From: Variovorax sp. Root473
GTDB taxonomy: Bacteria > Pseudomonadota > Gammaproteobacteria > Burkholderiales > Burkholderiaceae_C
Direction: 5' to 3'
NCBI RefSeq assembly: GCF_001426505.1
Contig: NZ_LMEV01000001.1
Span: 131,490-195,489, forward strand
Length of the DNA: 64,000 nucleotides
The notes under the pieces were generated by a model. The model was not told the DNA's origin. It made no database searches and worked only from the letters and a program-made list of their open reading frames with translations. The translations under genes and the position numbers were made by a program. Positions 11,962 to 21,107 of the stretch are shown here, in pieces (position 1 is the stretch's first letter; each line of letters begins with the position of its first letter).

Positions 11962-12804
11962 TCAGTCGCCGCCGCCCCCTCCTCCGCAACCGCCGCCGCA
12001 TCCACCCCCACCGCCGTCGGACGCGCCACCGCCGTCGCTGGAGCCGCCATCGCCGCCCCCACCCGACTCGCTGCCGCCGAAGCCCCCGGCATCGCCCGAG
12101 CTGCCGCCATCGGACGACGAATCGCCGAAGCTCGTGCCGCAGTGCGCGTCGGAGCCGATCTCGCGCTCGACCGCCCGGCAATCGGGGATGTAGTGGAAGC
12201 CGTTCGCGATCGCGAACTTGATGTCCAGCGCGAACAGCAGCGGCAGCCGGGCCGGATTGCGCGGGTCGATGCTTTCTTCCTTGCACGCCCAGTACCACGT
12301 GCGGCGCAGGCCGTCGTTGCGCTTGGCGTCCTTGCCCAACACTTCGGCGGGGCTGTGGTGCAGCATGCGCCCGAAGGCGGCATGGCACCAGTTCTGGTAG
12401 CCCTGCGTGTGCAGGATGAACTCGTGCCACGCCGTGTCGACCACCCGCGAGGGCATGGCCACGAACTTGCGGTCGCTGCGCAGGTGCGCCATGAAGAACT
12501 GCCGCAGGCCGCGCAGCACCAGCTCGGCGTCGCGCCGGCTCAGCTGCGGATGCGCCGCCTGCAGCTTGCCGATCAGGAACGGCGGCAGCCGGGCCTCGCG
12601 GATGAACTGGCGGCGCAGGCTGGTTTCGAGAAACTTCAGCAGGGCCGCTATCAGCGCCGCCGCCAGGATCAGCGCCACCACCCGGCCCCAGTAGTGCGAC
12701 GCCAGGAACACGCCCACCGCGGCGCCGGCGATCACCGCGCGACGCGCCCAGACCAGCGCGTCGATGCGCCGGCGGTAGTTCAGATGCAGGAAGTCGAGAT
12801 CCAC
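11962..12804 (-). CDS. Membrane protein with Gly/Ser/Cys-rich tail
   Basis: A 280-residue protein of unknown function. Residues about 20-60 form two close hydrophobic segments. A middle domain holds VVDTAWHEFILHTQGYQNWC, where the VDxxWHxxIL pattern recalls the glycine-rich-domain (GRDP) family. A second block reads RTWYWACKEE. The last 60 residues are almost only Gly, Ser and Asp, ending with GGGGCGGGCGGGGGGD. Together that suggests a membrane-anchored protein with a flexible or metal-binding tail. It lies 20 bases downstream of murB on the same strand, probably co-transcribed. Confidence 0.8.
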   Translation of the reverse strand: MDLDFLHLNYRRRIDALVWARRAVIAGAAVGVFLASHYWGRVVALILAAALIAALLKFLETSLRRQFIREARLPPFLIGKLQAAHPQLSRRDAELVLRGLRQFFMAHLRSDRKFVAMPSRVVDTAWHEFILHTQGYQNWCHAAFGRMLHHSPAEVLGKDAKRNDGLRRTWYWACKEESIDPRNPARLPLLFALDIKFAIANGFHYIPDCRAVEREIGSDAHCGTSFGDSSSDGGSSGDAGGFGGSESGGGGDGGSSDGGGASDGGGGGCGGGCGGGGGGD

Positions 12805-12824
12805 CGCGTCAGACCATCACCGCC

Positions 12825-13877
12825 TCAGACCACCACGGGTTCCGGCTCCAGCCGGATGCCGAAGCGCTCATACACGCTGGTCTGGATCGCCTTGGCCAGC
12901 GTCATCACCTCGCCGCCGGTCACAGGGTTGGCCGAGCCGCCGCGGTTGACCAGCACCAGCGCCTGCTTTTCGTACACGCCGGCGTTGCCGACCGATTTGC
13001 CCTTCCAGCCGCAGGCGTCGATGAGCCATCCGGCCGCGAGCTTGATGCTGCCGTCGTCCATCGGGTAATGCACGATCTTGGGATCGCGCGCGATGATGTC
13101 GGCGCACTGCTCGGGCGTGACCGTCGGGTTCTTGAAGAAGCTGCCGGCGTTGCCCAGCACGCGCCAGTCGGGCAGCTTGGCGCGGCGGATGGCGCAGATC
13201 CATTCGAAGATGTCGACCGGGCTGGGCGTGAAGTTGCCGGTTTCTTCCATCTTGCGTTCGAGGTCGAGGTAGCCGACCACCGGCTTCCAGGGCTTGGGCA
13301 GCCGGAAGCGCACCCGCATGATGACCGCGCGACCCGCCAGGCCGAAATCGTTCGGGCCGCTGCGCACGTGCTTGAAGACCGAATCGCGGTAACCGAAGGC
13401 GCACTGCGCCGCATCGAGCGTGAAGGCGCGGCCGGTTTCGAGGTCGAAGGCGTCGAGCGAGTCGAAACGGTCCTGCAGCTCGACGCCATACGCGCCGATG
13501 TTCTGCACGGGCGCGCCGCCCACGGTGCCGGGAATGAGCGCCAGGTTTTCCAGCCCCGGGTAGCCGCTGCGCACCATCCATTCGACGGTGTCGTGCCAGG
13601 TTTCGCCGGCACCGGCCTCGACGATCCAGGCGCGCGGCGTCTCTTCGACCAGCCGCAGGCCCTTGATTTCGACCTTCAGCACCAACGGCTTGACGTCGCC
13701 CGTGAGCACGATGTTGCTGCCCCCGCCGAGCACGAAACGGGGTTCGTCGCGCCAGGCGGGGTCGGCGTGCAGCGCGGCCAGGTCGGCCTCGCTGGCGATG
13801 CGCGCCAGATGCTGCGCACGCGCGACGATGCCGAAGCTGTTGTAGGGCTGCAGCGGGACATTGGACTCCACGATCAT
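12825..13877 (-). CDS. murB: UDP-N-acetylenolpyruvoylglucosamine reductase
   Basis: FAD-dependent enzyme of peptidoglycan precursor synthesis that reduces enolpyruvyl-UDP-GlcNAc to UDP-MurNAc in the cytosol. The protein has 350 residues. The FAD-binding block is [15 protein letters not shown] (about 47-61). [17 protein letters not shown] and the catalytic-serine region [12 protein letters not shown] are present, and the last residues EPEPVVV carry the conserved Glu. The longer N-terminus and the Tyr-loop identify type I MurB. The start at 13877 leaves only 43 bases to the divergent yajQ start, so both promoters must overlap. Confidence 0.97.
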   Translation of the reverse strand: MIVESNVPLQPYNSFGIVARAQHLARIASEADLAALHADPAWRDEPRFVLGGGSNIVLTGDVKPLVLKVEIKGLRLVEETPRAWIVEAGAGETWHDTVEWMVRSGYPGLENLALIPGTVGGAPVQNIGAYGVELQDRFDSLDAFDLETGRAFTLDAAQCAFGYRDSVFKHVRSGPNDFGLAGRAVIMRVRFRLPKPWKPVVGYLDLERKMEETGNFTPSPVDIFEWICAIRRAKLPDWRVLGNAGSFFKNPTVTPEQCADIIARDPKIVHYPMDDGSIKLAAGWLIDACGWKGKSVGNAGVYEKQALVLVNRGGSANPVTGGEVMTLAKAIQTSVYERFGIRLEPEPVVV

Positions 13878-13920
13878 GGGAGAATTGTCGCATTCAGTCC
13901 CCGTGCGTCCAGGAGTGCCC

Positions 13921-14406
13921 ATGCCGTCTTTCGATACCGTCTGCGAGCCCAATCTGCCCGAAGTGAAGAATGCGGTGGAAAACACCGCCAAGGAAATCGG
14001 CACACGCTTCGATTTCAAGGGCACCGCCGCTGCCGTCGAGCTCAAGGACAAGGAGATCACCATGATCGGCGACGCCGAGTTCCAGCTCGTGCAGGTCGAA
14101 GACATCCTTCGCAACAAGCTCACCAAGCGCAGCGTCGACGTGCGCTTTCTCGACAAGGGCGACGTCCAGAAGATGGGCGGCGACAAGGTCAAGCAGGTCA
14201 TCAAGATCAAGAACGGCATCGAGACCGAGCAGGCCAAGAAGATCACCCGCATCATCAAGGACAGCAAGCTCAAGGTGCAGGCCGCGATCCAGGGCGACGC
14301 CGTGCGCATCACCGGCGCCAAGCGCGACGACCTGCAGGCCGCCATGGCCCTCATCAAGAAGGACGTGCCGGACATGCCGCTGTCCTTCAACAACTTCCGC
14401 GACTGA
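13921..14406 (+). CDS. yajQ: YajQ family nucleotide-binding protein
   Basis: A 161-residue two-domain protein of the YajQ family, which binds nucleotides (cyclic di-GMP in some pathogens) and RNA. It is recognised from [19 protein letters not shown], the RFDFKGT block (about 29-35), and [19 protein letters not shown] with the ending [13 protein letters not shown] lies seven bases upstream of the ATG, fixing this start against an upstream in-frame ATG at 13861. It is followed after 7 bases by the protease-like gene. Confidence 0.95.
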   Translation: MPSFDTVCEPNLPEVKNAVENTAKEIGTRFDFKGTAAAVELKDKEITMIGDAEFQLVQVEDILRNKLTKRSVDVRFLDKGDVQKMGGDKVKQVIKIKNGIETEQAKKITRIIKDSKLKVQAAIQGDAVRITGAKRDDLQAAMALIKKDVPDMPLSFNNFRD

Positions 14407-14413
14407 CCCACAG

Positions 14414-15055
14414 ATGAAGGCGCTCCTCGCCGCGGCGCTGTGCTCGGCGGCGGCCATGGGGGCGCACGCCGCCGACTCGGTCACGCTGACCGGCTCCATC
14501 GGCAGCCGGGCCATCCTCATCGTGAACGGCGCGCCTCCCAAGACGGTCGCGGTGGGGGAAACCTTCCAGGGCGTCAGGCTGGTGTCGCTGCAGGCTGATC
14601 AGGCGGTGGTCGAATCGGCGGGCAAGCGCTTTTCGCTGCGCATGGATTCGCCCGTGAGCATCGGCCGTGGCGGCGTCGCCAGCAGCGGCAACCGCATCGT
14701 GCTGCCCGCCGACAGCCGGGGCCACTACATGACGCAGGGCCAGATCAACGGCCGCGCCGTCACCTTCATGCTCGACACCGGCGCGACCACCATCGCACTG
14801 TCCGCGGTCGATGCCCAGCGCATCGGGCTGGACTACAGCAAGGGGCAAATGGTGCAGATGCGCACAGCCAACGGCAACGCCGCGGGCTACAAGCTGCGCC
14901 TGCAGAGCGTGCGTGTGGGCGACGTCGAGGTCTACGACATCGACGCCATCGTCTCGCAACAGCCCATGCCGTACGTGCTGCTGGGCAACAGCTTTCTCAA
15001 TCGCTTCTCGATGCGGCGCGACGCCGACGAGATGATCCTCGAGAAGCGGTACTGA
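14414..15055 (+). CDS. Retropepsin-like aspartic protease
   Basis: A 213-residue exported or membrane-tethered clan AA aspartic protease. It has a signal peptide (1-19, cut at AHA-AD), an N-terminal beta domain, and a retropepsin fold with the catalytic Asp121 in FMLDTGATTIALS. The second conserved block is YVLLGNSFLNRFSM. Retropepsins act as dimers because each chain supplies one Asp. The substrate is unknown; many betaproteobacteria have one such gene. It is seven bases after yajQ and likely shares its transcript. Confidence 0.85.
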   Translation: MKALLAAALCSAAAMGAHAADSVTLTGSIGSRAILIVNGAPPKTVAVGETFQGVRLVSLQADQAVVESAGKRFSLRMDSPVSIGRGGVASSGNRIVLPADSRGHYMTQGQINGRAVTFMLDTGATTIALSAVDAQRIGLDYSKGQMVQMRTANGNAAGYKLRLQSVRVGDVEVYDIDAIVSQQPMPYVLLGNSFLNRFSMRRDADEMILEKRY

Positions 15056-15074
15056 GACCGCGCCCGATCTGGTC

Positions 15075-15428
15075 TCAGGCCTGTGCGGCCGTGACCACGA
15101 TCTCGATCTTGTAGGCCGCGTTGGCCATCTTGGCCTCCACGGTCGCGCGCGGCGGCGTGTGGCCGGCCGGAATCCACGCGTCCCACACCTCGTTCATGGC
15201 GCCAATATCGCCGATGTCGGCCAGGAAGATCTGCGTCATGAGGATGCGCGACTTGTCGCTGCCGGCCTCGGCCAGCAGGCGGTCGACCATGCCGAGCACC
15301 TGGGCCGTCTGGCCGCGGATGTCCTGCGTGGTGTCGTCGGGCACCTGGCCCGCAAGGTAGATGGTGCCGTTGTGCACCGCGGTCTCGGACAGACGCGGGC
15401 CGACGTGGAAGCGGGTGATGGATGCCAT
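15075..15428 (-). CDS. RidA family protein
   Basis: A 117-residue YjgF/YER057c/UK114 family protein. It has GTIYLAGQVP (21-30), the QTAQVLGMVDRLLAEAGSDK helix and the catalytic-type Arg in PAGHTPPRATVEA (87-99). RidA enzymes hydrolyse reactive enamine/imine intermediates. This version lacks the exact C-terminal E-motif of enteric RidA, so it may be another subgroup. It follows plsY after 8 bases on the minus strand. Confidence 0.88.
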   Translation of the reverse strand: MASITRFHVGPRLSETAVHNGTIYLAGQVPDDTTQDIRGQTAQVLGMVDRLLAEAGSDKSRILMTQIFLADIGDIGAMNEVWDAWIPAGHTPPRATVEAKMANAAYKIEIVVTAAQA

Positions 15429-15436
15429 GGTGAGGT

Positions 15437-16072
15437 TCAAGCCTTTTTCTTCGAGCCGAGTTTCGACTCCGTGCCGGCCGCGAGCCGGCGGATGTTTTCG
15501 CGGTGCCGCCAGATCAGCAGCAGACTCATGGCGATGATCGCGACGAGCACCGTGCGGTCGAGCGGCCACGCGATGTTGCCGCCGATCAGATAGTAGGCCG
15601 GCGCAAAGAACGCCGCCACCAGCGACGACAGCGACGAGTAGCGGAAGAAGATCGCGATGATCAGCCAGGTCGCGCCCGTGGCGAGCCCCAGCCAGGGCGC
15701 GATGCCCACCAGCACGCCGGCCGCCGTGGCCACGCCCTTGCCGCCCTGGAAGCCGAAGAACACCGGGTACAGGTGGCCCAGGAAGGCCGCCAGGCCCGCC
15801 AGCGCCGCCACGCCTTCGCCCAGTCCCCACTGCGCGCCGAACTGGCGAATGAGGAACACCGGCAGCCAGCCCTTCGCCGCATCGAGCAGCAAGGTCGCCA
15901 GCGCCGCGCCCTTGTTGCCCGAGCGCAGCACGTTGGTGGCGCCGGGGTTGCCGCTGCCGTAGCTGCGCGGGTCGGCCATGCCGAGCGACTTGCTCACGAT
16001 GACCGCAAACGACAGCGAACCGATCAGGTACGACGCCACGATGGCAAGGATGGAAGGCAGATCGAAACTCAA
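15437..16072 (-). CDS. plsY: Glycerol-3-phosphate acyltransferase
   Basis: Inner-membrane acyltransferase (211 residues) that makes lysophosphatidate from acyl-phosphate and glycerol-3-phosphate. Family motifs are [11 protein letters not shown] (near 40-50), [20 protein letters not shown] and the ending [11 protein letters not shown]. There are five hydrophobic segments. I choose the TTG at 16072: it gives [19 protein letters not shown] with GGAG eight bases upstream, whereas the longer frame adds a hydrophilic, non-conserved extension. It is in a minus-strand unit with an aldo/keto reductase, ybaK and RidA. Confidence 0.95.
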   Translation of the reverse strand: MSFDLPSILAIVASYLIGSLSFAVIVSKSLGMADPRSYGSGNPGATNVLRSGNKGAALATLLLDAAKGWLPVFLIRQFGAQWGLGEGVAALAGLAAFLGHLYPVFFGFQGGKGVATAAGVLVGIAPWLGLATGATWLIIAIFFRYSSLSSLVAAFFAPAYYLIGGNIAWPLDRTVLVAIIAMSLLLIWRHRENIRRLAAGTESKLGSKKKA

Positions 16073-16145
16073 GGCGGGTCTCCGGGGAACGGATTGTTGT
16101 TGTGCGCCGCCGGCGGCGTGCCCGGCGGGAAAAAGCAAACGCCGG

Positions 16146-16637
16146 CTATTCTGCCAGCGCGCATTGCACGGGCTTGGCGCCCAGTAGCTTCACGCACACC
16201 TGCGGATCGATGCCCACGAGATAGCCGCGCCGCCCGCCGTTGATGGCGATCTTCGGCAGTTCGAGCACGGTCGATTCGATGTAGACCGGCATCTCGCGCC
16301 GCGTGCCGAAGGGCGAGGTGCCACCCACCATGTAGCCGCTGTGGCGCTGCGCCACCTCGGGCTTGCAGGGCTCGACCGACTTGGCGCCGGTCTGCCGCGC
16401 GAGGTTCTTGGTCGAGACCGTGCGGTTGCCGTGCATCAGCACGATCAGCGGCCTGGCGTCCTGGTCCTGCATCACCAGCGTCTTGACCACCGTGAACGGA
16501 TCGAAGCCCAGCACCTGCGCGCTGTGCTGCGCGCCGCCGTGCTCCAGGTACTCGTACGGATGCTCGGTGAAGGCGACCTGGTTCGCCCGCAACCACTGGG
16601 TCGCGGGCGTTTCGGAAACGTGCGCTTTCTTGCTCAC
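16146..16637 (-). CDS. ybaK: Cys-tRNA(Pro)/Cys-tRNA deacylase YbaK
   Basis: A 163-residue YbaK/EbsC protein that hydrolyses mischarged Cys-tRNA(Pro). Conserved points are the lysine in [28 protein letters not shown] and [12 protein letters not shown]. The start is GTG at 16637; its GTGA overlaps the TGA of the aldo/keto reductase by four bases, indicating translational coupling. An ATG alternative in phase upstream does not exist without running into that gene. Confidence 0.93.
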   Translation of the reverse strand: MSKKAHVSETPATQWLRANQVAFTEHPYEYLEHGGAQHSAQVLGFDPFTVVKTLVMQDQDARPLIVLMHGNRTVSTKNLARQTGAKSVEPCKPEVAQRHSGYMVGGTSPFGTRREMPVYIESTVLELPKIAINGGRRGYLVGIDPQVCVKLLGAKPVQCALAE

Positions 16638-17695
16638 GCTGCGGGGTCGCGGATGTCCCAGCGGATCTTGTCGATCTCGGCCAGCACTTCGGCCGACAGC
16701 GTGGTGCCGTACGCGTCCAGGTCTTCGTCGAGCTGCGCCACCGAGGTCACGCCGATGATCGTGCTCGCGACCTGCCACTTGGTGTAGCAGAAGGCCAGCG
16801 CGAGCTGCGTCGGAGTCAGGCCGTGGTCGCGCGCGAGCTGGTTGTAGCGCTTGGCTGCACGCAGCGCGTCGGGCTTGCCCCAGCGCTGCTTGCGCACCGA
16901 TTCGTAGCTGGAGATGCGCGCGCCCTTGGGCGCGTCGGGGCCCTCGATGCCACTCTGGTCGTACTTGCCCGTCAGCAGGCCGAAGGCCAGCGGCGAGTAC
17001 GCCAGCAGCGACACGCCCAGCCGGTGCATGGTCTCGTCGAGCGCGTTCTCGTGCGCGCGGCTCACCAGGTTGTAGACGTTCTGCACCGACACCACGCGCG
17101 GCAGCCCGTGCTGCTCGGCCAGCCGCACGAACTCGTGCACGCCGTAGGGCGTCTCGTTCGACAGGCCGATGGTGCGCACCTTGCCCGCCTTCACCAGCTT
17201 GCCCAGCACCTCGAGCTGGTCGTGGATCGGCGTCTGCGAGGTTTCCTTCTCGGGGTTGTAGTGGATGTTGCCGAACACCGGCACGTGGCGCTCGGGCCAG
17301 TGGATCTGGTAGAGATCGATCACGTCGGTCTGCAGGCGGCGCAGGCTGCCGTGGCACGAGGCCTCGATGTCGGCCGCCGTCATGCCCGTGCCTTCGCGCA
17401 CCCAGGGCATGCCACGCGAGGGGCCGGCCACCTTGGTCGCCAGCGTGATCTTCTGGCGCGTGCCGGGATTGGCGGCAAACCAGTTGCCGATGATGGTTTC
17501 GGTCGCGCCGCAGGTTTCCTTGCTCGCCGGCACCGCGTACATCTCGGCGGTGTCGATGAAGTCGACGCCGCGCTCGAGCGAACGGTTCAAGACGGCGTGG
17601 GCGGTGGGCTCATCGACCTGTTCGCCGAAAGTCATGGTGCCGAGGCAGATCGGGGTGACGTGGAGGTCGCTCTGACCGAGTGGAATCTTTTTCAT
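16634..17695 (-). CDS. Aldo/keto reductase (Tas/YghZ-like)
   Basis: A 353-residue NADPH-dependent oxidoreductase of the aldo/keto reductase superfamily. It starts MKKIPLGQSDLHVTPICLGT. The catalytic tetrad is visible as Asp/Tyr in FIDTAEMYA, Lys in LATKVAG and His in QIHWPERH; the C-terminal NADP site lies in STIIGVTSVAQLDEDL. The insert containing KYDQSGIEGPDAPKGARI and the overall length match Tas-type enzymes. The substrate cannot be told. It heads the unit with ybaK, plsY and RidA. Confidence 0.92.
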   Translation of the reverse strand: MKKIPLGQSDLHVTPICLGTMTFGEQVDEPTAHAVLNRSLERGVDFIDTAEMYAVPASKETCGATETIIGNWFAANPGTRQKITLATKVAGPSRGMPWVREGTGMTAADIEASCHGSLRRLQTDVIDLYQIHWPERHVPVFGNIHYNPEKETSQTPIHDQLEVLGKLVKAGKVRTIGLSNETPYGVHEFVRLAEQHGLPRVVSVQNVYNLVSRAHENALDETMHRLGVSLLAYSPLAFGLLTGKYDQSGIEGPDAPKGARISSYESVRKQRWGKPDALRAAKRYNQLARDHGLTPTQLALAFCYTKWQVASTIIGVTSVAQLDEDLDAYGTTLSAEVLAEIDKIRWDIRDPAA

Positions 17696-17813
17696 GCGCG
17701 GAATGCTAGCGCGCCCGCGCGGCAGGCGCTGCCCCGCCACCAAGAAACCGGGCGTCGCCCTGTCCTGTGGCGGACTGCGCGTGGCCCGGCCTCTCCGTAT
17801 CATCGGCCGCCAT

Positions 17814-18740
17814 ATGTACCAAGCCCTCCGCCCCTCGCGCAGCGAATTCGTGCCCGTGCGCAACCTGAACTATCACGTCCGCCTCTGGGGCCAGCCGTCG
17901 AGCGAGCGACCGCCGCTGGTGCTGGTGCATGGCTGGATGGACGTCGCGGCCTCCTGGCAGTTCGTGGTCGATGCACTGAAGGACGACCGCTTCATCATCG
18001 CGCCCGACTGGCGCGGCTTCGGCCTCACCGACGGCGGCGGCGTCGACAACTACTGGCTGCCCGACTACCTGGCCGACCTCGAATGGCTGCTCGACCACTA
18101 CGCCGGTGAAGGCGAGGATGCGCGCCCGGTCGACCTCGTGGGCCACAGCATGGGCGGCAACGTCGCCATGCACTACGCGGGCGTGCGGCCCGCGCGCATC
18201 CGCCGCCTCGTCAACCTCGAAGGCTTCGGCATGCCCGCGCGCCAGCCCGGCGAGGCGCCCGCGCGCTACGGCCAGTGGATCGACGAGCTCAAGGGCCTGC
18301 ACCGCGGCGAGAAAGCGCTCGCGGGCTATTCGGCGTTGGACGGCGTCGCGCGCCGCCTCATGAAGACCAACCCGCGCCTCACGCCCGACAAGGCCGACTG
18401 GCTGGCCAGCCACTGGTCGGCGCAGCAGGCCCAGCCCGACGGCAGCATGCGCTGGCAGATCCTCGGCGAGGCCGCGCACAAGATCGTCAACGCCAACATC
18501 TTCCGCGTCGATGAGACGCTGGCGCTGTATGCGCGCATCACCGCGCCCACGCTGATGGTCGAAGCCTCGGACGACAGCCTGCAAGGCTGGTGGAAGGCCC
18601 GCTACACGCTCGATGAATTCCACGAGCGCCTGAAGTCCGTGCCCTCCGTGCGCATCGAGCGGCTCGACGACGCGGGCCACATGCTGCACCACGACCAGCC
18701 GCAGCGCGTGGCGCAGCTGATCGAAGACTTCCTCGCCTAG
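17814..18740 (+). CDS. Alpha/beta-fold hydrolase
   Basis: A 308-residue alpha/beta hydrolase. The oxyanion region is VLVHGWMD (37-44), the nucleophile elbow is GHSMGGN with Ser112, and the catalytic His is in DDAGHMLHHDQP near 285. The acid is probably the Asp in MVEASDDSLQG. The start at 17814 gives a compact N-terminus (MYQALRPSRSEFVPV); the longer frame overlaps the divergent aldo/keto reductase start. The substrate is unknown; an esterase or epoxide-hydrolase-type activity is possible. Confidence 0.9.
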   Translation: MYQALRPSRSEFVPVRNLNYHVRLWGQPSSERPPLVLVHGWMDVAASWQFVVDALKDDRFIIAPDWRGFGLTDGGGVDNYWLPDYLADLEWLLDHYAGEGEDARPVDLVGHSMGGNVAMHYAGVRPARIRRLVNLEGFGMPARQPGEAPARYGQWIDELKGLHRGEKALAGYSALDGVARRLMKTNPRLTPDKADWLASHWSAQQAQPDGSMRWQILGEAAHKIVNANIFRVDETLALYARITAPTLMVEASDDSLQGWWKARYTLDEFHERLKSVPSVRIERLDDAGHMLHHDQPQRVAQLIEDFLA

Positions 18741-18743
18741 TTC

Positions 18744-19439
18744 TTACGGCTGCGTTGCGCGGCGCAACGCCGCGCGCGCCAGCAGCCGCGTCGAATCGAG
18801 CGTCGGCAGCGGCGAATTCGCGTCGCTCATGATCAGCGGGATCTCGGTGCAGCCGAGCACGACCGCATCGCAGCCCTCCTCGTCCTTCAGGCGCCGCATC
18901 ACGCGCTGGAACGTGGCCACGGCCTCGGGCCTGAAGATGCCGCAGACCAGCTCGTCCATGATGATCCGGCCGATCTCCGCGCGCTCTTCGATGGTGGGGC
19001 GGGCGTATTCAAGGCCGCGCGCCGAGAGCTTTTCGGGGTACACCTCGCTGTCGGTCAGCCAGCGCGTGCCCGTGATGCCGATGCGGCGAAAGCCCCGGCG
19101 CACGGCCTCCTCGGCCACCACCTCGGCGATGTGCAGCCAGGGCCGTGGCGAACGCGGCGCCACATGGTCGAAGGCCTGGTGGATCGTGTTGTCGGGGCAG
19201 ATCAGAAAGTCCGCGCCCGCCGCCGCGAGCTTGTGCGCGGAGCCCAGCATCAGCGCGCCCACGCCCGCCAGGTCGCCCGCGTCCAGGCAGCGCGTGTACT
19301 CGGCCAGCGACGGCGTGTGCATCGACACCTCGGGGTGCGCATGCGGGCCGAGCAGCGCCGCGCCCTCGATGCAGATGGTCTTGTAGCAAAGGGCCGCGCC
19401 TTCGGCGGAGCAGCCGACGATTCCGATGTGCAGGGTCAT
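18744..19439 (-). CDS. Aspartate/glutamate racemase family protein
   Basis: A 231-residue cofactor-independent racemase of the YgeA/aspartate racemase type. The two catalytic cysteines are Cys81 (LICPDNTIHQAF) and Cys197 (VVLGCTEIPLIMS). The N-terminus HIGIVGCSAEGAALCYKTIC is typical, and a start three codons upstream (MRRM) is also possible. It probably interconverts L- and D-aspartate or a related amino acid for peptidoglycan or other use. It is convergent with the alpha/beta hydrolase, three bases apart. Confidence 0.9.
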   Translation of the reverse strand: MTLHIGIVGCSAEGAALCYKTICIEGAALLGPHAHPEVSMHTPSLAEYTRCLDAGDLAGVGALMLGSAHKLAAAGADFLICPDNTIHQAFDHVAPRSPRPWLHIAEVVAEEAVRRGFRRIGITGTRWLTDSEVYPEKLSARGLEYARPTIEERAEIGRIIMDELVCGIFRPEAVATFQRVMRRLKDEEGCDAVVLGCTEIPLIMSDANSPLPTLDSTRLLARAALRRATQP

Positions 19440-19595
19440 GCGCCGCATCCTACAAAAGCCGCGGCGGGTTATCCGGCGTGCGGATATGCAAGCGCGCAAA
19501 TCTTCGTTCGCGCCGCGCGGCGCGCGCCCCAAAGTACGTGGTTCCTCGCGGCTTTCCTGAGCCGCCCTCATGCGTTCTTTCTCCCGCCCACCCTC

Positions 19596-20948
19596 ATGAG
19601 CCATACCAGCAGCACGACCCGCAGGCAGCTGCACCTGAACGTCAACATCCTGCATTCGGGCTTCGTGCCCTCGGCCTGGCGCCTGCCGGAGAGCGACCCG
19701 TGGGCGTTCGCCGACGTCCACCACTACATCCGCACCGCGCAGATCGCCGAAGCCGCCAAGCTCGACGCCGTGTTCCTGGCCGACAACGCGGCCATCGTCG
19801 ACCAGATCCATTTCCGGCCCATCACCGCGCTGGAGCCCACCATCCTGCTGGCCTGCGTGGCCGCCGCGACCACGCACATCGGCCTGATCGCCACCGCCTC
19901 CACCAGCTACAACGAGCCCTACAACCTCGCGCGCCGCTTCGCCACGCTCGACCACGTGAGCGCGGGCCGCGCCGGCTGGAACATGGTGACCACGGCCGAC
20001 CTGCCCTCCGCACGCAACTTCGGCCTGGACACCACGCCCGACCACGCCAGGCGCTACGCCCGCGCCTCGGAGTTCGCGGACATCGTCAAGGCGCTGTGGG
20101 ACAGCTGGGAAGACGACGCCTTCGTCGGCGACAAGGCCACCGGCCGCTTCATCGATCCCGCCAAGGTGCACGCGCTCTCGCACCGCGGCGAGCACTTCGC
20201 GGTGCACGGCCCGCTCAACCTGCCACGTGCGCCGCAGGGCCATCCGGTGCTGGTGCAGGCCGGCGCCTCGGCCGACGGGCGCGAGCTGGCGTCGCGCCAT
20301 GCCGAGGCCGTGTTCTCGGCCTCGCAGTCTTTCGAGGAATCGCAGGCCTACGCACGCGCCCTCAAGACCCGCGCCGCCGAGCTGGGCCGGGGCCCCGATG
20401 CGGTGAAGGTGCTGGCCGGCCTCACCACCATCGTCGGCAGCACCGAGGCGGAGGCCCGACGCCGGCGCGACGAACTGGTCGACCTGATTCCCTGGGACTA
20501 CAGCCTCACGCGCCTGGCCGGCACGCTGGGCATCACGCCCGACCGCCTGAAGCTCGACGAGCGCCTGCCCGACGACCTGCCGCTGCCCGGCAATGGGAAC
20601 GGCAACCACACCTTCTTCAACGCCGTGGTCGCGGCCGGCCGCACGCACGGCTACACGGTGCGCCAGCTGATCCGCGAACTCGCTGGCGGCGGCGGGCACC
20701 GCGTGATCGTGGGCACGCCCGAGCAGATCGCCGACGACATCGAGCACTGGTTCAAGGGGGGCGCAGCGGATGGCTTCAACCTGATGCCGGATGCGCTGCC
20801 GCAGGGGCTGCAGGACTTTGTGGAGGGCGTGGTGCCGATCCTGCAGAAGCGCGGGATCTTTCGCACTGAATACGAGGGGCGCACGTTGCGCGATCACCTC
20901 GGGTTGGCCCGGCCTGCAGGCCGGGCGGCGCAGCGGCTCGCGGCTTGA
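19596..20948 (+). CDS. LLM-class flavin-dependent monooxygenase (NtaA/SnaA/DszA type)
   Basis: A 450-residue two-component flavin monooxygenase that would use FMNH2 from a separate reductase. Family blocks are HLNVNILHSGFVPSAWR, DAVFLADNAAI, TASTSYNEPYNLARRFATLD, SAGRAGWNMVTT and GHPVLVQAGASADGRELA. These match the NtaA/SnaA/DszA subfamily, whose known substrates are nitrilotriacetate and organosulfur compounds. The neighbouring metNIQ uptake genes make an organosulfur substrate plausible, as such monooxygenases often sit beside MetNIQ-like transporters. No flavin reductase gene is nearby. Confidence 0.92.
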   Translation: MSHTSSTTRRQLHLNVNILHSGFVPSAWRLPESDPWAFADVHHYIRTAQIAEAAKLDAVFLADNAAIVDQIHFRPITALEPTILLACVAAATTHIGLIATASTSYNEPYNLARRFATLDHVSAGRAGWNMVTTADLPSARNFGLDTTPDHARRYARASEFADIVKALWDSWEDDAFVGDKATGRFIDPAKVHALSHRGEHFAVHGPLNLPRAPQGHPVLVQAGASADGRELASRHAEAVFSASQSFEESQAYARALKTRAAELGRGPDAVKVLAGLTTIVGSTEAEARRRRDELVDLIPWDYSLTRLAGTLGITPDRLKLDERLPDDLPLPGNGNGNHTFFNAVVAAGRTHGYTVRQLIRELAGGGGHRVIVGTPEQIADDIEHWFKGGAADGFNLMPDALPQGLQDFVEGVVPILQKRGIFRTEYEGRTLRDHLGLARPAGRAAQRLAA

Positions 20949-20984
20949 GCATTGCCGCGTCGGTCATTCATCGGTGAGCACCAG

Positions 20985-21085
20985 CAACGTGTCTTGTGCC
21001 CAGGACACTGGGTGCTTCCCGCAGCGAAATAAAGGAGGAGGCCGCAGGCCGGGGGACATTCGCGGAGGGAAGTACCCGGTGGCCT
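20985..21085. other. Intergenic tract, possible dispersed repeat
   Basis: The stretch between two convergent stops contains CAGGACACTGGGTGCTTCCC, GCAGCGAAATAAAGGAGGAG and GGGGGACATTCGCGGAGGG followed by AGTACCCGGTGGCCTGCGCA. I recall similar strings in other Comamonadaceae genomes, but only one copy is in this window, so the repeat nature is not shown here. Confidence 0.25.
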
Positions 21086-21107
21086 GCGCACGCGCCCTGA
21101 ACGGGCT

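Noticed and set aside
12825..14411. A 528-residue extension of murB
   Set aside because: The conserved protein begins at 13877; the extra part covers yajQ in reverse.
16146..17357. A 403-residue frame containing ybaK
   Set aside because: The N-terminal 240 residues are the aldo/keto reductase read in another frame. The GTG at 16637 with the four-base overlap is the natural start.
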